A DNA stretch of 18,899 nucleotides from Lachnospiraceae bacterium. GTDB taxonomy: Bacteria; Bacillota_A; Clostridia; Lachnospirales; Lachnospiraceae. Positions within the stretch are counted from its first letter, which is position 1; the number at the start of each line of letters is the position of its first letter. The notes beneath the pieces were generated by a model that was given only the letters and a program-made list of their open reading frames with translations, was not told the DNA's origin and did no database searches. Made by a program: the position numbers and the translations under genes. Positions 1-9,200 of this stretch are shown here, piece after piece. The DNA is taken from the NCBI GenBank assembly GCA_016291475.1, contig JAEEXJ010000067.1:1-18899 (forward strand). Direction: 5' to 3'.

Positions 1-5
1 CTTTC

Positions 6-24
6 TTCCCTTTCTGAAAGGGAA
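6..24. other. Short perfect hairpin near left edge
   Basis: Bases 6-13 (TTCCCTTT) and 17-24 (AAAGGGAA) are perfect inverted repeats with a three-base loop. Neither strand has a T-run right after the stem, so it does not look like an intrinsic terminator. It lies just downstream of a possible minus-strand promoter at 37-45, so it could be the first structured element of a transcript leaving the window on the left. The rest of bases 1-115 shows nothing I can name. Confidence 0.3.
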
Positions 25-36
25 CCTACGAAAACG

Positions 37-45
37 ATTTTATCA
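37..45 (-). promoter_or_regulatory. Possible extended -10 promoter reading out of the window
   Basis: On the minus strand these bases read TGATAAAAT, which fits an extended -10 element (TGn followed by TAAAAT). No good -35 hexamer is found 16-18 bases upstream. It would serve a gene to the left of the window. It also sits downstream of the membrane-protein gene that ends at 116, where no clear terminator is visible. Confidence 0.25.
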
Positions 46-115
46 CATTCCTTACGGAAAAAGATAACCAAATGTTGCCGCTCAAATTGCACAAATTGCG
101 ATATAAATCCGCCCC

Positions 116-1252
116 CTAAAACTCTATGCCAAGGACCTTCCATTCCCCGTTTTGTTTTACAAAATAAAACTTGCCGTCGGTGGTGATGATTTCGGGCTCT
201 CTGGGCCCCCATTCCATGGTCAGATACTGCTCTACAATAACCTCGCAGTAGCACACGTCATCGGAATATGCGATGAAATCCACCACCTCCGCACTGTGGA
301 TCTCGGACGCCCTGTGCCTTGTAAACCACTTAAGCTCCGCATGTTCCATGTAATACAGAAATACATTATTTGCTGTAAAGTACTTCTTCAGCTCACCCTC
401 CGGCAGATCGCCGGATATGAAGTTGGCGTATGCGCTGACGGCCTCCCTGGCAAGGGCCTCAACCTCGGTACGATAGGCAGAATCCCTGGGATAATCCACA
501 TAATATGTACGGGTATTCATATCGCAGAGAACGGGAAGACTTGTTCCGTCATCGGATACGGCAGCAACATCGGGGAGATAGTAAAAACCGTCCACATCGT
601 ATTCATTTATCCTCGGAAGCGTTTCATAATCCCCGATAAATCTCTGGGCCACGGGCTCATCCCCGGGAATCCCGTTTTCCGAGTATTCCGTTCCGTTTAT
701 ATAAAGGCTCACATTATCCGGTGCGGATATATGGATCTTTCCGGGCTCGTCCGAGTATAAAACCAGCGATACCAGATCCCACCTGGGAATCTCCAGGGCG
801 TCTATAACGGGTTCTTTAACAAACTCCGCCCTTGCCACCGTAAGATCTCCGGAATCTATCAGAAATACCTTATGTTCGTCGGTTGTCTCCTCCCTTACCG
901 GCTCCAGCGAAATGGGACCGTTGTGAAGATAGTTTCTTAAATAAATGACCACATCCTCCCTGGTCTCATAGATGCCGTGCTCCGGCCTCTCCGTTGCAAG
1001 ATCGTACAACGAGCCGGTATCCTCCGTCCGGAAAAGAGTGAGAAGATCCCCTGCAACATACTCGGGAAGAGTCGCCCGGTAAGCTGCTTCATATCTGACC
1101 AGATAGTCGTCGAATTTATTCAGAGCAGCGGCAAGCAAGGCAAGAAGACACAGTATCCAGGAAAGGAGGAAAATGCGATACATCCTCGCCCCCTTTTTTC
1201 TGCGTTTTTTCATCCTCTCGTTATATAATTCTTCGTCCGTTAATTCACTCAT
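116..1252 (-). CDS. Membrane-anchored protein with NTF2-like C-terminal domain, function unknown
   Basis: This 378-residue protein has a short, very basic cytoplasmic N-terminus (MKKRRKKGARMYR), one transmembrane helix at about residues 25-45, and a long extracytoplasmic part. I do not recognise a named family for the whole protein. The last 100 residues or so look like an NTF2/SnoaL-like cone fold: alternating strands ending in FVKQNGEWKVLGIEF, a typical final hairpin of such domains. No catalytic motif stands out. The start codon overlaps the stop codon of the upstream phosphodiester glycosidase gene as ATGA, and no Shine-Dalgarno sequence precedes it, so translation probably depends on coupling to the upstream gene. 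The tight pairing suggests that the two proteins act together at the cell surface, but that is inference. The reading frame is intact. Confidence 0.8.
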   Translation of the reverse strand: MSELTDEELYNERMKKRRKKGARMYRIFLLSWILCLLALLAAALNKFDDYLVRYEAAYRATLPEYVAGDLLTLFRTEDTGSLYDLATERPEHGIYETREDVVIYLRNYLHNGPISLEPVREETTDEHKVFLIDSGDLTVARAEFVKEPVIDALEIPRWDLVSLVLYSDEPGKIHISAPDNVSLYINGTEYSENGIPGDEPVAQRFIGDYETLPRINEYDVDGFYYLPDVAAVSDDGTSLPVLCDMNTRTYYVDYPRDSAYRTEVEALAREAVSAYANFISGDLPEGELKKYFTANNVFLYYMEHAELKWFTRHRASEIHSAEVVDFIAYSDDVCYCEVIVEQYLTMEWGPREPEIITTDGKFYFVKQNGEWKVLGIEF

Positions 1253-2367
1253 TGATCATCGGTATTTGCGGGAAGCACCACAAAAGCGGTGGGGATACGC
1301 CTTGTATCTCGCACCGTACAATTATCAACTATCTGTTCTCCGTTATAAAACATGGATGACGACATACCGCCGTCGAGATTGGCTGCGTTTACCGCACCGT
1401 ATTCCAGAAATACATCTATAAGATCCGCCATGGAAGCTCCCAGTGACGAGGTCTTACGGCCTTCAATGACAAGGAGAAGAACCGCCCCGTCGGAGCGCTG
1501 TCCTATAGCGGTTCTGGGATTAAGTCCGCCGCCGGCTCCGGCCAGTGTGGCAGGATTTCCGTTAACGATAAGAGCGGGGCCGAAGGTAAGGGCATCCCTG
1601 ATACCCATATCCACAGCCCTTGCAGCAGTCATCCTTCCGACGATAAGGACATTGTTTTCGTCAAAACCGTAAACGCCGTAAGTTCCTCCGTCATTTCCGC
1701 ACCTAACCTCTCCGCCGGATATGACTATGCCCTCGGGCCAGGCTCCCGCGCCAAGTCCGTTATTATCTTCATACTTTCCGCCGTTAATCCCGGCAACTGC
1801 TCCGTTATTTTCTATGTGCTGTTCAAGAGTCCATCCGTGATACCCATGCGAAAACTCCGGAATGGCGGAAACCACAACTCTCGAAGGGTCATAAACGATC
1901 ATCATCATGCCCGAAAAGGTCGTTCCGTGTACTTCATGAAGTTCTATTCCGTCCCCGTCGGGATCGTCATAGACAAACCCGGAGTTCTCGGTTCCGGGCT
2001 CCTGAGATGTCGGTAAATCCGCAGTTTCTACATTTGTTGACGTTATGTCATTAGAACTTCCGGGGATATTTATAAGTGAAGCATCGGTAATCTCGTTGCT
2101 TTCTTCGACTCGGTTTTGGGACATGATCTTTGATATCTCCGCATCACTCAAAAACAGCTCTGCAAGGATACCTCCCGCGCTGGATTCCATTACAGAAACC
2201 ACAAAAAGGTCCCTGAAATGTTCCGAGGGACCTCTGTTGATCAAAAACAGCATCGAATACAGGCCAAAAATTCCTATGAGCAGAGTTACAAAAACCCACA
2301 AAAAGAACCTCCCGATGTAAACCGGGAGGCGACTCTTTTTCTTTGTTTTTTGCCCCACATGCTTCAT
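1249..2367 (-). CDS. Membrane-anchored phosphodiester glycosidase family protein (NAGPA domain)
   Basis: The protein has 372 residues: a basic N-terminus, one transmembrane helix at about 20-43, a low-complexity Ser/Thr/Asn/Glu linker to about residue 130, and then a NAGPA (phosphodiester glycosidase) domain to the end. Hallmarks of that family are AGINGG (about 192-197), NPRTAIGQRSDG (about 282-293), NLDGGMSSSM (about 330-339) and the terminal RRIPTAFVV. Family members remove sugars linked through phosphodiesters; the human relative is the mannose-6-phosphate uncovering enzyme, and bacterial relatives act on cell-wall or exopolysaccharide material. The exact substrate is unknown. A DPDGDGIEL stretch at about 135-143 resembles a calcium-binding loop. 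The gene starts 32 bases after addA. The ATG has no Shine-Dalgarno sequence and no earlier in-frame start is possible because a TAG lies five codons upstream; instead a TATAAT lies nine bases before it. Confidence 0.88.
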   Translation of the reverse strand: MKHVGQKTKKKSRLPVYIGRFFLWVFVTLLIGIFGLYSMLFLINRGPSEHFRDLFVVSVMESSAGGILAELFLSDAEISKIMSQNRVEESNEITDASLINIPGSSNDITSTNVETADLPTSQEPGTENSGFVYDDPDGDGIELHEVHGTTFSGMMMIVYDPSRVVVSAIPEFSHGYHGWTLEQHIENNGAVAGINGGKYEDNNGLGAGAWPEGIVISGGEVRCGNDGGTYGVYGFDENNVLIVGRMTAARAVDMGIRDALTFGPALIVNGNPATLAGAGGGLNPRTAIGQRSDGAVLLLVIEGRKTSSLGASMADLIDVFLEYGAVNAANLDGGMSSSMFYNGEQIVDNCTVRDTRRIPTAFVVLPANTDDQ

Positions 2368-2376
2368 ATGGAAACT

Positions 2377-2382
2377 ATTATA
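2377..2382 (-). promoter_or_regulatory. TATAAT -10 box at leaderless spacing before the phosphodiester glycosidase gene
   Basis: The minus strand reads TATAAT, ending nine bases before the ATG at 2367. Transcription would therefore begin at or within a few bases of the start codon, giving an mRNA with almost no leader. The hexamer 17 bases upstream (TGTTAA, overlapping the addA stop codon) is a poor -35. It could be a chance match in an AT-rich gap, with the gene simply read through from addA. Confidence 0.4.
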
Positions 2383-2399
2383 CTATCACGTACTCTCTT

Positions 2400-5300
2400 T
2401 TAACAGGTACCGAGTTTAAAAGAATACAGATATCTTTCGGTCACGGGAAGGTGTTCCAGCGACTCGAGAGCCTCCCTGTAGTAATCCATCTGAGTTTCAT
2501 ATCTCTTCCAGAGTTCATCCATGGAAGTAACCGAGTCAGTTTTGTAATCCAGAAGTACGATCTTTTCATCCTCAATAAAATAGCCGTCGATGATACCCTG
2601 GATCATGAGTATCTCTTTATCCAAGGCTTCCGATCCCATATTTCTGTGATCCGGATCTAGAAGTCTCGATGCGGGAATACCGTATACGAAGGGCTGTTCC
2701 CTCTTAAGAAGTCCGATACTTTCGGCCCTCCACATTCTGTAGGATAATTCAGATCTTAAGAATGTAAGTATCTTAAAAGACGAAACGGCAGCATGAGTTT
2801 TTTCCGAGATATGACCTGCGGACAATTCTTCCGCCCAGAATTTTTCTATATATTCCCTGACCTGAGATTCATTGCCCGATAAAGCCTTCAGATATTCATC
2901 ATATGATGAAGGAACTTTTCCGATGACAGGTCCCAGGATCCGGTCCCATGACAAAAGCTGCATACACCTGTGATATGCATTACCGCGTTCTGTTCCGGTG
3001 ATGATAAATTTAGGTGATACGCCTGCTGGCTCACCGGGCATGTCCGGCCTGTCATCCGAATCATCATAAATACTGCTTGTGTTTCCGCCTGCAAAAACAG
3101 GGACCGCGGTTTCATCTTCACCATGTTCCATCAGGTCGTATGCGCCCTCATCCTTCTCCGCCATAGCCGCCATCTTTAGCTCGCTTACGGTAGTCTTGGT
3201 ATAAAGGTTTTCAAAAAATCCGTAGGGATATACATATGAGAATTTCTTCTCAAGCTCTTCCAGAGAATACCTGTCGGCAAGGCTCAGGTCTCCCGTTTCA
3301 GCCATGGTGAATTCTGTAAGTCCCTTAGCTTCACTTTCCACCGCTTTCTTTTCATCGGTATAAAGTTTTTCCGCATCTATCATCTTAAGGCTTATGGTAT
3401 CAAGAACATCCCTGCATCCGATGACAGGAAGCATAAGATCAAGATAGCAATCCGCATTTTGGAAATATCCGTATGTAAGGCGTTCTCCCGGATACCCCAG
3501 ATAGTCACCCATGCTCTTTTCCGCATCCTTCATACCGCCGATCATAATGAGCTTCTCACATGCTCTTGTCATCGCAACATACAGAAGCCTCATTTCCTCT
3601 GCGACTATGTCACATCTTTTCTTATCGGCAACGGCATTATATCTGAGAGTTTTAAAGCGAAGCCTTGTTTCCGTGTCCGTATATCTGCTACCTATTCCGA
3701 GGATATTATCCGTAAGAAGAGGTCTTGCAAGATCCATGAAATTAAACTGTCTTCCGAGTCCCGCGAAGATGACAACAGGGAATTCGAGACCTTTTGATTT
3801 GTGGATGGTCATTAGTTTAACCACATCCGCATTCTCGGAAGCAGCCCCTGCTTCACCCGCATCAACCTCGAATTTCTCCATGTTATCGATATATCTGATG
3901 AAATCATTTAATCCCAGATAACTGGATTTTTCATATGAAGATGCCATAACAAGAAGCATCTGAACATTCCCCATACGGCCCTGTCCTCCGGGAAGGGCTG
4001 ACACCATCTCGATATAGTGATGATCCGCAGTGATCTTCTCGAGCAATTCTCTCACCGTCAGATATCCGCTCATCCTGCGATATTCATCCGTTCTATCCAG
4101 AAATGAATTCAGCTTAAGCGACAGGGCTTCCGATATTCTATCCGGGCATATATCCTCTTTTCTCCCCGAAGCCATGAGTAGCGCATCATAAAGAGATACG
4201 CTCTGTCTTCCCGCTCTTATAAGACTGATCTCATTTTCGTCAAAATCTCCGAATACCGAATGCATTACGCTGTACAGGGGAACGTCGTCCAAAGGATTGC
4301 TCAGGGTTCTGAGATACTGCAAAAGAAGACTCACTTCGGGAGTCTTAAAGTATCCGTTCTTTCCCTCGGCATACAAAGGGATACCCATCTCGGCAAATAC
4401 CTTTCGATAGGTTTCGGTAACAGCGCTTACACTTCTTCTTAAGATGACAATGTCTTTGTAAGAAATATTGCGAAGACCGGGATTATCTCTGTCTCCGTTA
4501 AACACCTTCTGAGTCTTCATAAGATCACGGATCTTAAGAGCAACTATGATCGCCTCAAGCTCACTCTTATCCGATACGTCATCCATGAAGTCAGCGGCAC
4601 TCACAGAATAATCCCTGCCTTCACCGCCGTTATCGGCAAACGCATCCGCCTCAGACTGCGCCGCATCCTCCATCATCTTGTTGTCATACAGAAGAAGTTC
4701 GGTTTTGCAGTTTTCGTTTTCGGGAAAAGAAGCCTTGGCAATAAGCCTTGCATCCTCCCCGTATTCAATGCCACCGCACTCTTCGTGCATGATACGCTCA
4801 AAGACCCTGTTAACACTGTCTATCACTTCACTGCGGCTTCTGAAATTACCGGACAGATCCACCTCCATATGCGGAGGGATCTTATCGTGCTGCCGCTGCT
4901 TATCGATAAACAGGTCGGGGCGCGCCTGTCTGAAACTGTATATGCTTTGCTTGACATCACCGACTATAAATCTGTCATATCTTCCGATCTCTTCCGCAGA
5001 GACGGCGGTAAGAATGATCTCCTGAACCAGGTTGGAATCCTGATACTCATCGGTCATAACTTCCGCAAATCTGTCCCTGTATTCTATGGCCGCATCCGTA
5101 GGCACAACGATAAGCTCACCGTTTTCCGTTTTGTGATCCGTCAGTATATTAAGTGCCAGATGCGACATATCGGAAAAATCGATGGTATGTCTTTTTTTCT
5201 TCTCATCCTCATATTCCCTGAAAAAAGAAATCGCAAGATCAAGGAGAACATTTACGCTCTTTCCGCTCTCTTCGATCATACGTATCTGTTCATCAAGGGG

Positions 5301-6287
5301 AAAGGCATAAAACTTGGCATAGAGCTTATCGATGGTATCCCATGCCGCGTTTCTGTATTTCTTGGCAGGTTCTCCGTAGGTATCCCTGACTTCTTTATCC
5401 TCATCCGTTTTGGCGGTGGAGGATTTAAGCGTACGCTTTGCTTCCTTCCTGCCTGAGAGGAGCTCATACATTCCCTCAAGATCTCCGCTTTGTGCGGTCT
5501 CTTCGATCCGCTCAAAATAATCCCTGTCATCGGAAAATGTTTCAAGGTATTTACTCAGGAATTCATGATCCTCACAGAGTCTTATGGCAGCTTCTATAAA
5601 CCCCTCGGCATTAAGCGCATATCCGTAGGAGGATTTGAGAATTGTTTTCTCAAGGAGCGAACCTTTAAGATCCTCTGCAGTTTTAATGGCATGGTCTTTT
5701 TTTCTCTCTTCAAGATAATCTATGGGCCAGGGATATGAATCCGCAGATGAGCACAGCCCCATGATCATATCTTCCAGCGCAGAGTCATTATTGCCGGGGC
5801 AGAATGCTTCCACACATTCAATGAAATCGGGATCCTTATCCGCATAAGCTTTTTCAAGCACGCGGGACAGTACATCCTGTTTAATGAGTTTTGCTTCACC
5901 TTCGTCCGCAACTCTGAAATCAGGTTCTATTCCAACTTCCTGGAAATGATTTCTGATCACATCAAGACAGAATGAATCTATGGTCGTTATAAGAGCCTGA
6001 TGGACCAGTGTTATCTGCTTTTGAAGATGCTCGTTATCAGGATCTTCCTCAAGCTTTTCGCCGATCCTCTTAAGTACTCTTTCCTTCATCTCCGCAGCGG
6101 CAGCCTGGGTGAAGGTAACAACAAGTATGCGGTCGATATCCGTGGGATCTTTTTCATCACAGACTAAAGACACGATCCTTTCGACAAGTACCGCCGTCTT
6201 ACCGCTTCCCGCGGCTGCGCTTACAAGGAGGCTTGTGTTTCTGGCATCGATGATCTTTTTTTGTTCGGGCGTGGGATTAAATGCCAT
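2400..6287 (-). CDS. addA: ATP-dependent helicase/nuclease subunit A (AddA/RexA)
   Basis: AddA is the motor and nuclease subunit of the AddAB complex, which unwinds and trims double-strand DNA ends before RecA loading. From the ATG at 6287 the protein has 1295 residues, the usual length. All UvrD-like superfamily 1 motifs are visible: the TPEQ Q-motif, Walker A AAAGSGKT (about 24-31), Walker B DEYQDSN (about 412), VGDVKQSIYSFRQARP, NFRS, TIHKSKGLEFP (about 827) and LLYVAMTRA (about 905). A C-terminal RecB-family nuclease follows, with GTERGNAYHR, IIDGYF, LLDYKTD (about 1246) and QMDYYREAL. An in-frame ATG at 6308 would add seven residues, but a perfect AAGGAGGT at 6295-6302 lies at correct spacing for 6287. 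The start overlaps the end of addB by 11 bases, so the two are translationally coupled. No frameshift or motif loss is seen. Confidence 0.97.
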   Translation of the reverse strand: MAFNPTPEQKKIIDARNTSLLVSAAAGSGKTAVLVERIVSLVCDEKDPTDIDRILVVTFTQAAAAEMKERVLKRIGEKLEEDPDNEHLQKQITLVHQALITTIDSFCLDVIRNHFQEVGIEPDFRVADEGEAKLIKQDVLSRVLEKAYADKDPDFIECVEAFCPGNNDSALEDMIMGLCSSADSYPWPIDYLEERKKDHAIKTAEDLKGSLLEKTILKSSYGYALNAEGFIEAAIRLCEDHEFLSKYLETFSDDRDYFERIEETAQSGDLEGMYELLSGRKEAKRTLKSSTAKTDEDKEVRDTYGEPAKKYRNAAWDTIDKLYAKFYAFPLDEQIRMIEESGKSVNVLLDLAISFFREYEDEKKKRHTIDFSDMSHLALNILTDHKTENGELIVVPTDAAIEYRDRFAEVMTDEYQDSNLVQEIILTAVSAEEIGRYDRFIVGDVKQSIYSFRQARPDLFIDKQRQHDKIPPHMEVDLSGNFRSRSEVIDSVNRVFERIMHEECGGIEYGEDARLIAKASFPENENCKTELLLYDNKMMEDAAQSEADAFADNGGEGRDYSVSAADFMDDVSDKSELEAIIVALKIRDLMKTQKVFNGDRDNPGLRNISYKDIVILRRSVSAVTETYRKVFAEMGIPLYAEGKNGYFKTPEVSLLLQYLRTLSNPLDDVPLYSVMHSVFGDFDENEISLIRAGRQSVSLYDALLMASGRKEDICPDRISEALSLKLNSFLDRTDEYRRMSGYLTVRELLEKITADHHYIEMVSALPGGQGRMGNVQMLLVMASSYEKSSYLGLNDFIRYIDNMEKFEVDAGEAGAASENADVVKLMTIHKSKGLEFPVVIFAGLGRQFNFMDLARPLLTDNILGIGSRYTDTETRLRFKTLRYNAVADKKRCDIVAEEMRLLYVAMTRACEKLIMIGGMKDAEKSMGDYLGYPGERLTYGYFQNADCYLDLMLPVIGCRDVLDTISLKMIDAEKLYTDEKKAVESEAKGLTEFTMAETGDLSLADRYSLEELEKKFSYVYPYGFFENLYTKTTVSELKMAAMAEKDEGAYDLMEHGEDETAVPVFAGGNTSSIYDDSDDRPDMPGEPAGVSPKFIITGTERGNAYHRCMQLLSWDRILGPVIGKVPSSYDEYLKALSGNESQVREYIEKFWAEELSAGHISEKTHAAVSSFKILTFLRSELSYRMWRAESIGLLKREQPFVYGIPASRLLDPDHRNMGSEALDKEILMIQGIIDGYFIEDEKIVLLDYKTDSVTSMDELWKRYETQMDYYREALESLEHLPVTERYLYSFKLGTC

Positions 6288-9200
6288 CTTCGCTACCTCC
6301 TTCTTCATTGTATTTTGTACGGAGTTTTTCTATTACTTCTCCGCGCTTTTCTTTCTTATCACTCTTAGTCTTATAACCGGGGATCTTCTTATCCATGCCG
6401 CATGCGCCGGCAAATGGGCAATAGGTACAAGACGACTTGTAAGGATCGACCGAGATCTTTCCGCTCAATATTTCGCATGCTTCGGACTTGGCAACGTTTA
6501 CCGCTTCATCGATCACCATATTCATAACATCTTTCGGAAGCACTTTACTATATGAATCAAAGTCCCCGTCCTTTTTTAATTTGACATTTATGTACTTGGA
6601 TGAAGCGGACGCAGGCATTCCGTCAAAGACTCTGTCCAGAAGCTTCAGTGCCTCTTCTTCGCCCAGAACTTCTCCCTTTGATCTCATCTTCTTAAGAAGT
6701 TCCTCCGCAGCTTTTTCAATCCCGTCCTGACTGTCAATATTCAGCAAGGGATCCTGAATATGGAAATATAGCATGGACGCAGGAATACCGCCGGTGTTTT
6801 CTTTTTCACGGTACATATAGAGAGGAAGCTGGATCTGTCTTCCGTCTGTAAGCATGGACAGATCTATATCCCTGTCGCCGGATTTATAATCTACGATCTG
6901 GATATAAGTTCCGTCCGCTCCGGGTGCGGTATCCACCCTGTCTATAATACCCGTCATGTGAAGATTTCTGCCGCCTCCGAGATCTATGTCCATTGAAAAA
7001 GGCTTCTCTGCCTGAACCGGTCTGAAGGAACCGGCGGAGAGCTGGTCTCTTATGATCCTGACAGAATTGATGACAAGCCTCGAAAGCCTGCGGATGTTAT
7101 ATTCATTTCTGGCACTGTCATGATAGATATCCATTCCGCTTTTAGAAACAGCTTCGCCCGCCAGTACGGGAATGACTTCTTCTGCATACTCATCGGAAAA
7201 AGAAACCCATTCCCTGCCGTCACTCCTAAGCTTGTCCGTAAACATCTTAAGAATGTCATGAGCAAGCGCACCTCTGTCTGATGTCTGAATCTCCGCTTCC
7301 GATGTGGGCACGAGATGTAAACCGAAACTCAGGAAATATCTGTAGGGACATCCGGCATAGGTTTCAAGTGAGCTCACGCTTCCGAAGAGATCTCCGGGAT
7401 ACAGCTTTCCGGCCGCTTCCGGTGAAAGCGGCAGATCCAGATACTTTTTATATACGGATGATTTAAGAAGACTTCTGCTTCCGGACTCATCTCCCAAAGC
7501 GGAAAAAAGCGCAAAGGTCTCTCCCGTTTTTTCATACTCTGCCCCTATATCGGCATAATCTCTCATGAGCATCGACAGGATCTGAAGGGCATCCTCTTTG
7601 GTCGCAACTCTTCTTACGACGTTTTCATCCTCGGGCACAGATACCTGAGCGGTATAAGGAAGCAGTTTCCGGATAAGGGGTATGAGATATGAAGGTCTAG
7701 CTGATTTTCCGTCAGTCTTAACACGGCAATAGGACATATAAAGCTCATCCGAAGGCTTGCAGATATTCATGTACAGATACTGACGCTGTATATACATCTG
7801 CCTTCGGGGCGTAGGCGAAAGCTCTATTCCCTTTTCGCTTAAGAACTCCCTGTCAAGATCCGAGATTATTCCTTTGCCGGATGTGGATGCCGGGATATTT
7901 CCGTCATTTACTCCCGCAATAAACAAAACCCTGACATTCTCCAGCCTGGTTCTTCCTATATCACCGATAAGAACCCTGTCCACATTCTTGGGAAGTGAAG
8001 CAAGCCTCATCTCTCCGATACCCGCTTTGATCATCTCGGAAAAAGTATCAAGCTTAACTTCCTCGTCACCAGTCAGAAGATAGATCTTATCAAACAGATC
8101 TACGAACATCTTCCAGATGGAACCGAATTCTTTGCTTCTTTCAATATCACCTTTTTCTTCGAATTCTCTCTTAAGACTTCTGAGTTTTTCGGGAGCATCT
8201 AATTTTACCAGTGCTTTGTATAGACTCTGAACATAGGCTCCGGCACTGCCTGCAGCCTTTACCCTGGTATCGCCTCCTTCGAATACCGATGTAATGGATA
8301 TGATCTTTTCCCTTATCTCATTGATACGGGTTAAGTAATTTTCTTCTTTTCTGTGAGCATAAACTTTTCTGGTAAAAGGTTTATGCCATGCGGAATATCC
8401 TCTGATCCCGGTCTGCCTTATGTAATTATCGATAAGATCGATCTCGTACGGATCAATCCCGGACAGGCCGCCCTTTAAAAACCTTACTATACAATCCTGA
8501 GAATAATCATTAACGAAGATATCTATGTATGCCTGGACGGTTTCCGCCAGGTAATCCAGTCTGATGCCTCCGGTGAAGTCCAGGAAATAAGGGATCTTCA
8601 TCAGAGAAAATTCACGTTCAAAATACGGAGCATACGCATTTATGTCTCCGCACACAATTGCTATGTCACGATACGCATAGGCCTTCTTTTCCAGAAGTTC
8701 CCTGAGCTTAACACCGATATAATGAGCTTCTCTTGCAGGATCGGTCATCTCCGATATATGTACGGAATGCGAATATGACGAAAGCATTCCCGATTTCTTC
8801 TTCCTGAAAATATTCTTTTCGATATATGACAGGTCATTGTCGGGAAGCCTCCTGTCGCACATGGACGGCTCTGCAATATCCATCCCGTTTTCGGCCGCAA
8901 TCCTGAGCAATTCGGAAGCACACTTATGGCTCAGATAAAACAACTCTTCCTCACCTGCGGCAGTCCTGACATCCTCGTCGCTTGAGCACTCCAATGTAAC
9001 GATCATCTCTGAGCACCTTCCCATAAGTGCGGAGATAACCTTCATCTGAACGGGTGTAAATCCGGTAAATCCGTCAAAAACTATCACCGAGTCTGGAAGG
9101 ATCGATGAGACAGGAATGGCACTGCAGAGTATATCCAGCTTTTGCTCTCTCGTTACATAATGACCCGAAATATAATCTTCAAAGAGGTTATAGATGGTCT

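Noticed and set aside
6..24. Hairpin as terminator of the left-most gene
   Set aside because: There is no T-run on either side and a possible promoter lies between it and the gene.
152..760. A 202-codon plus-strand open frame opposite the NTF2-like gene
   Set aside because: It is the shadow of the minus-strand gene; the minus-strand protein has a clear anchor and fold and a coupled start, the plus-strand one has none.
4785..5456. A 223-codon open frame on the plus strand inside addA
   Set aside because: It is the antisense shadow of a fully conserved addA region, has no ribosome binding site and shows no recognisable domain.
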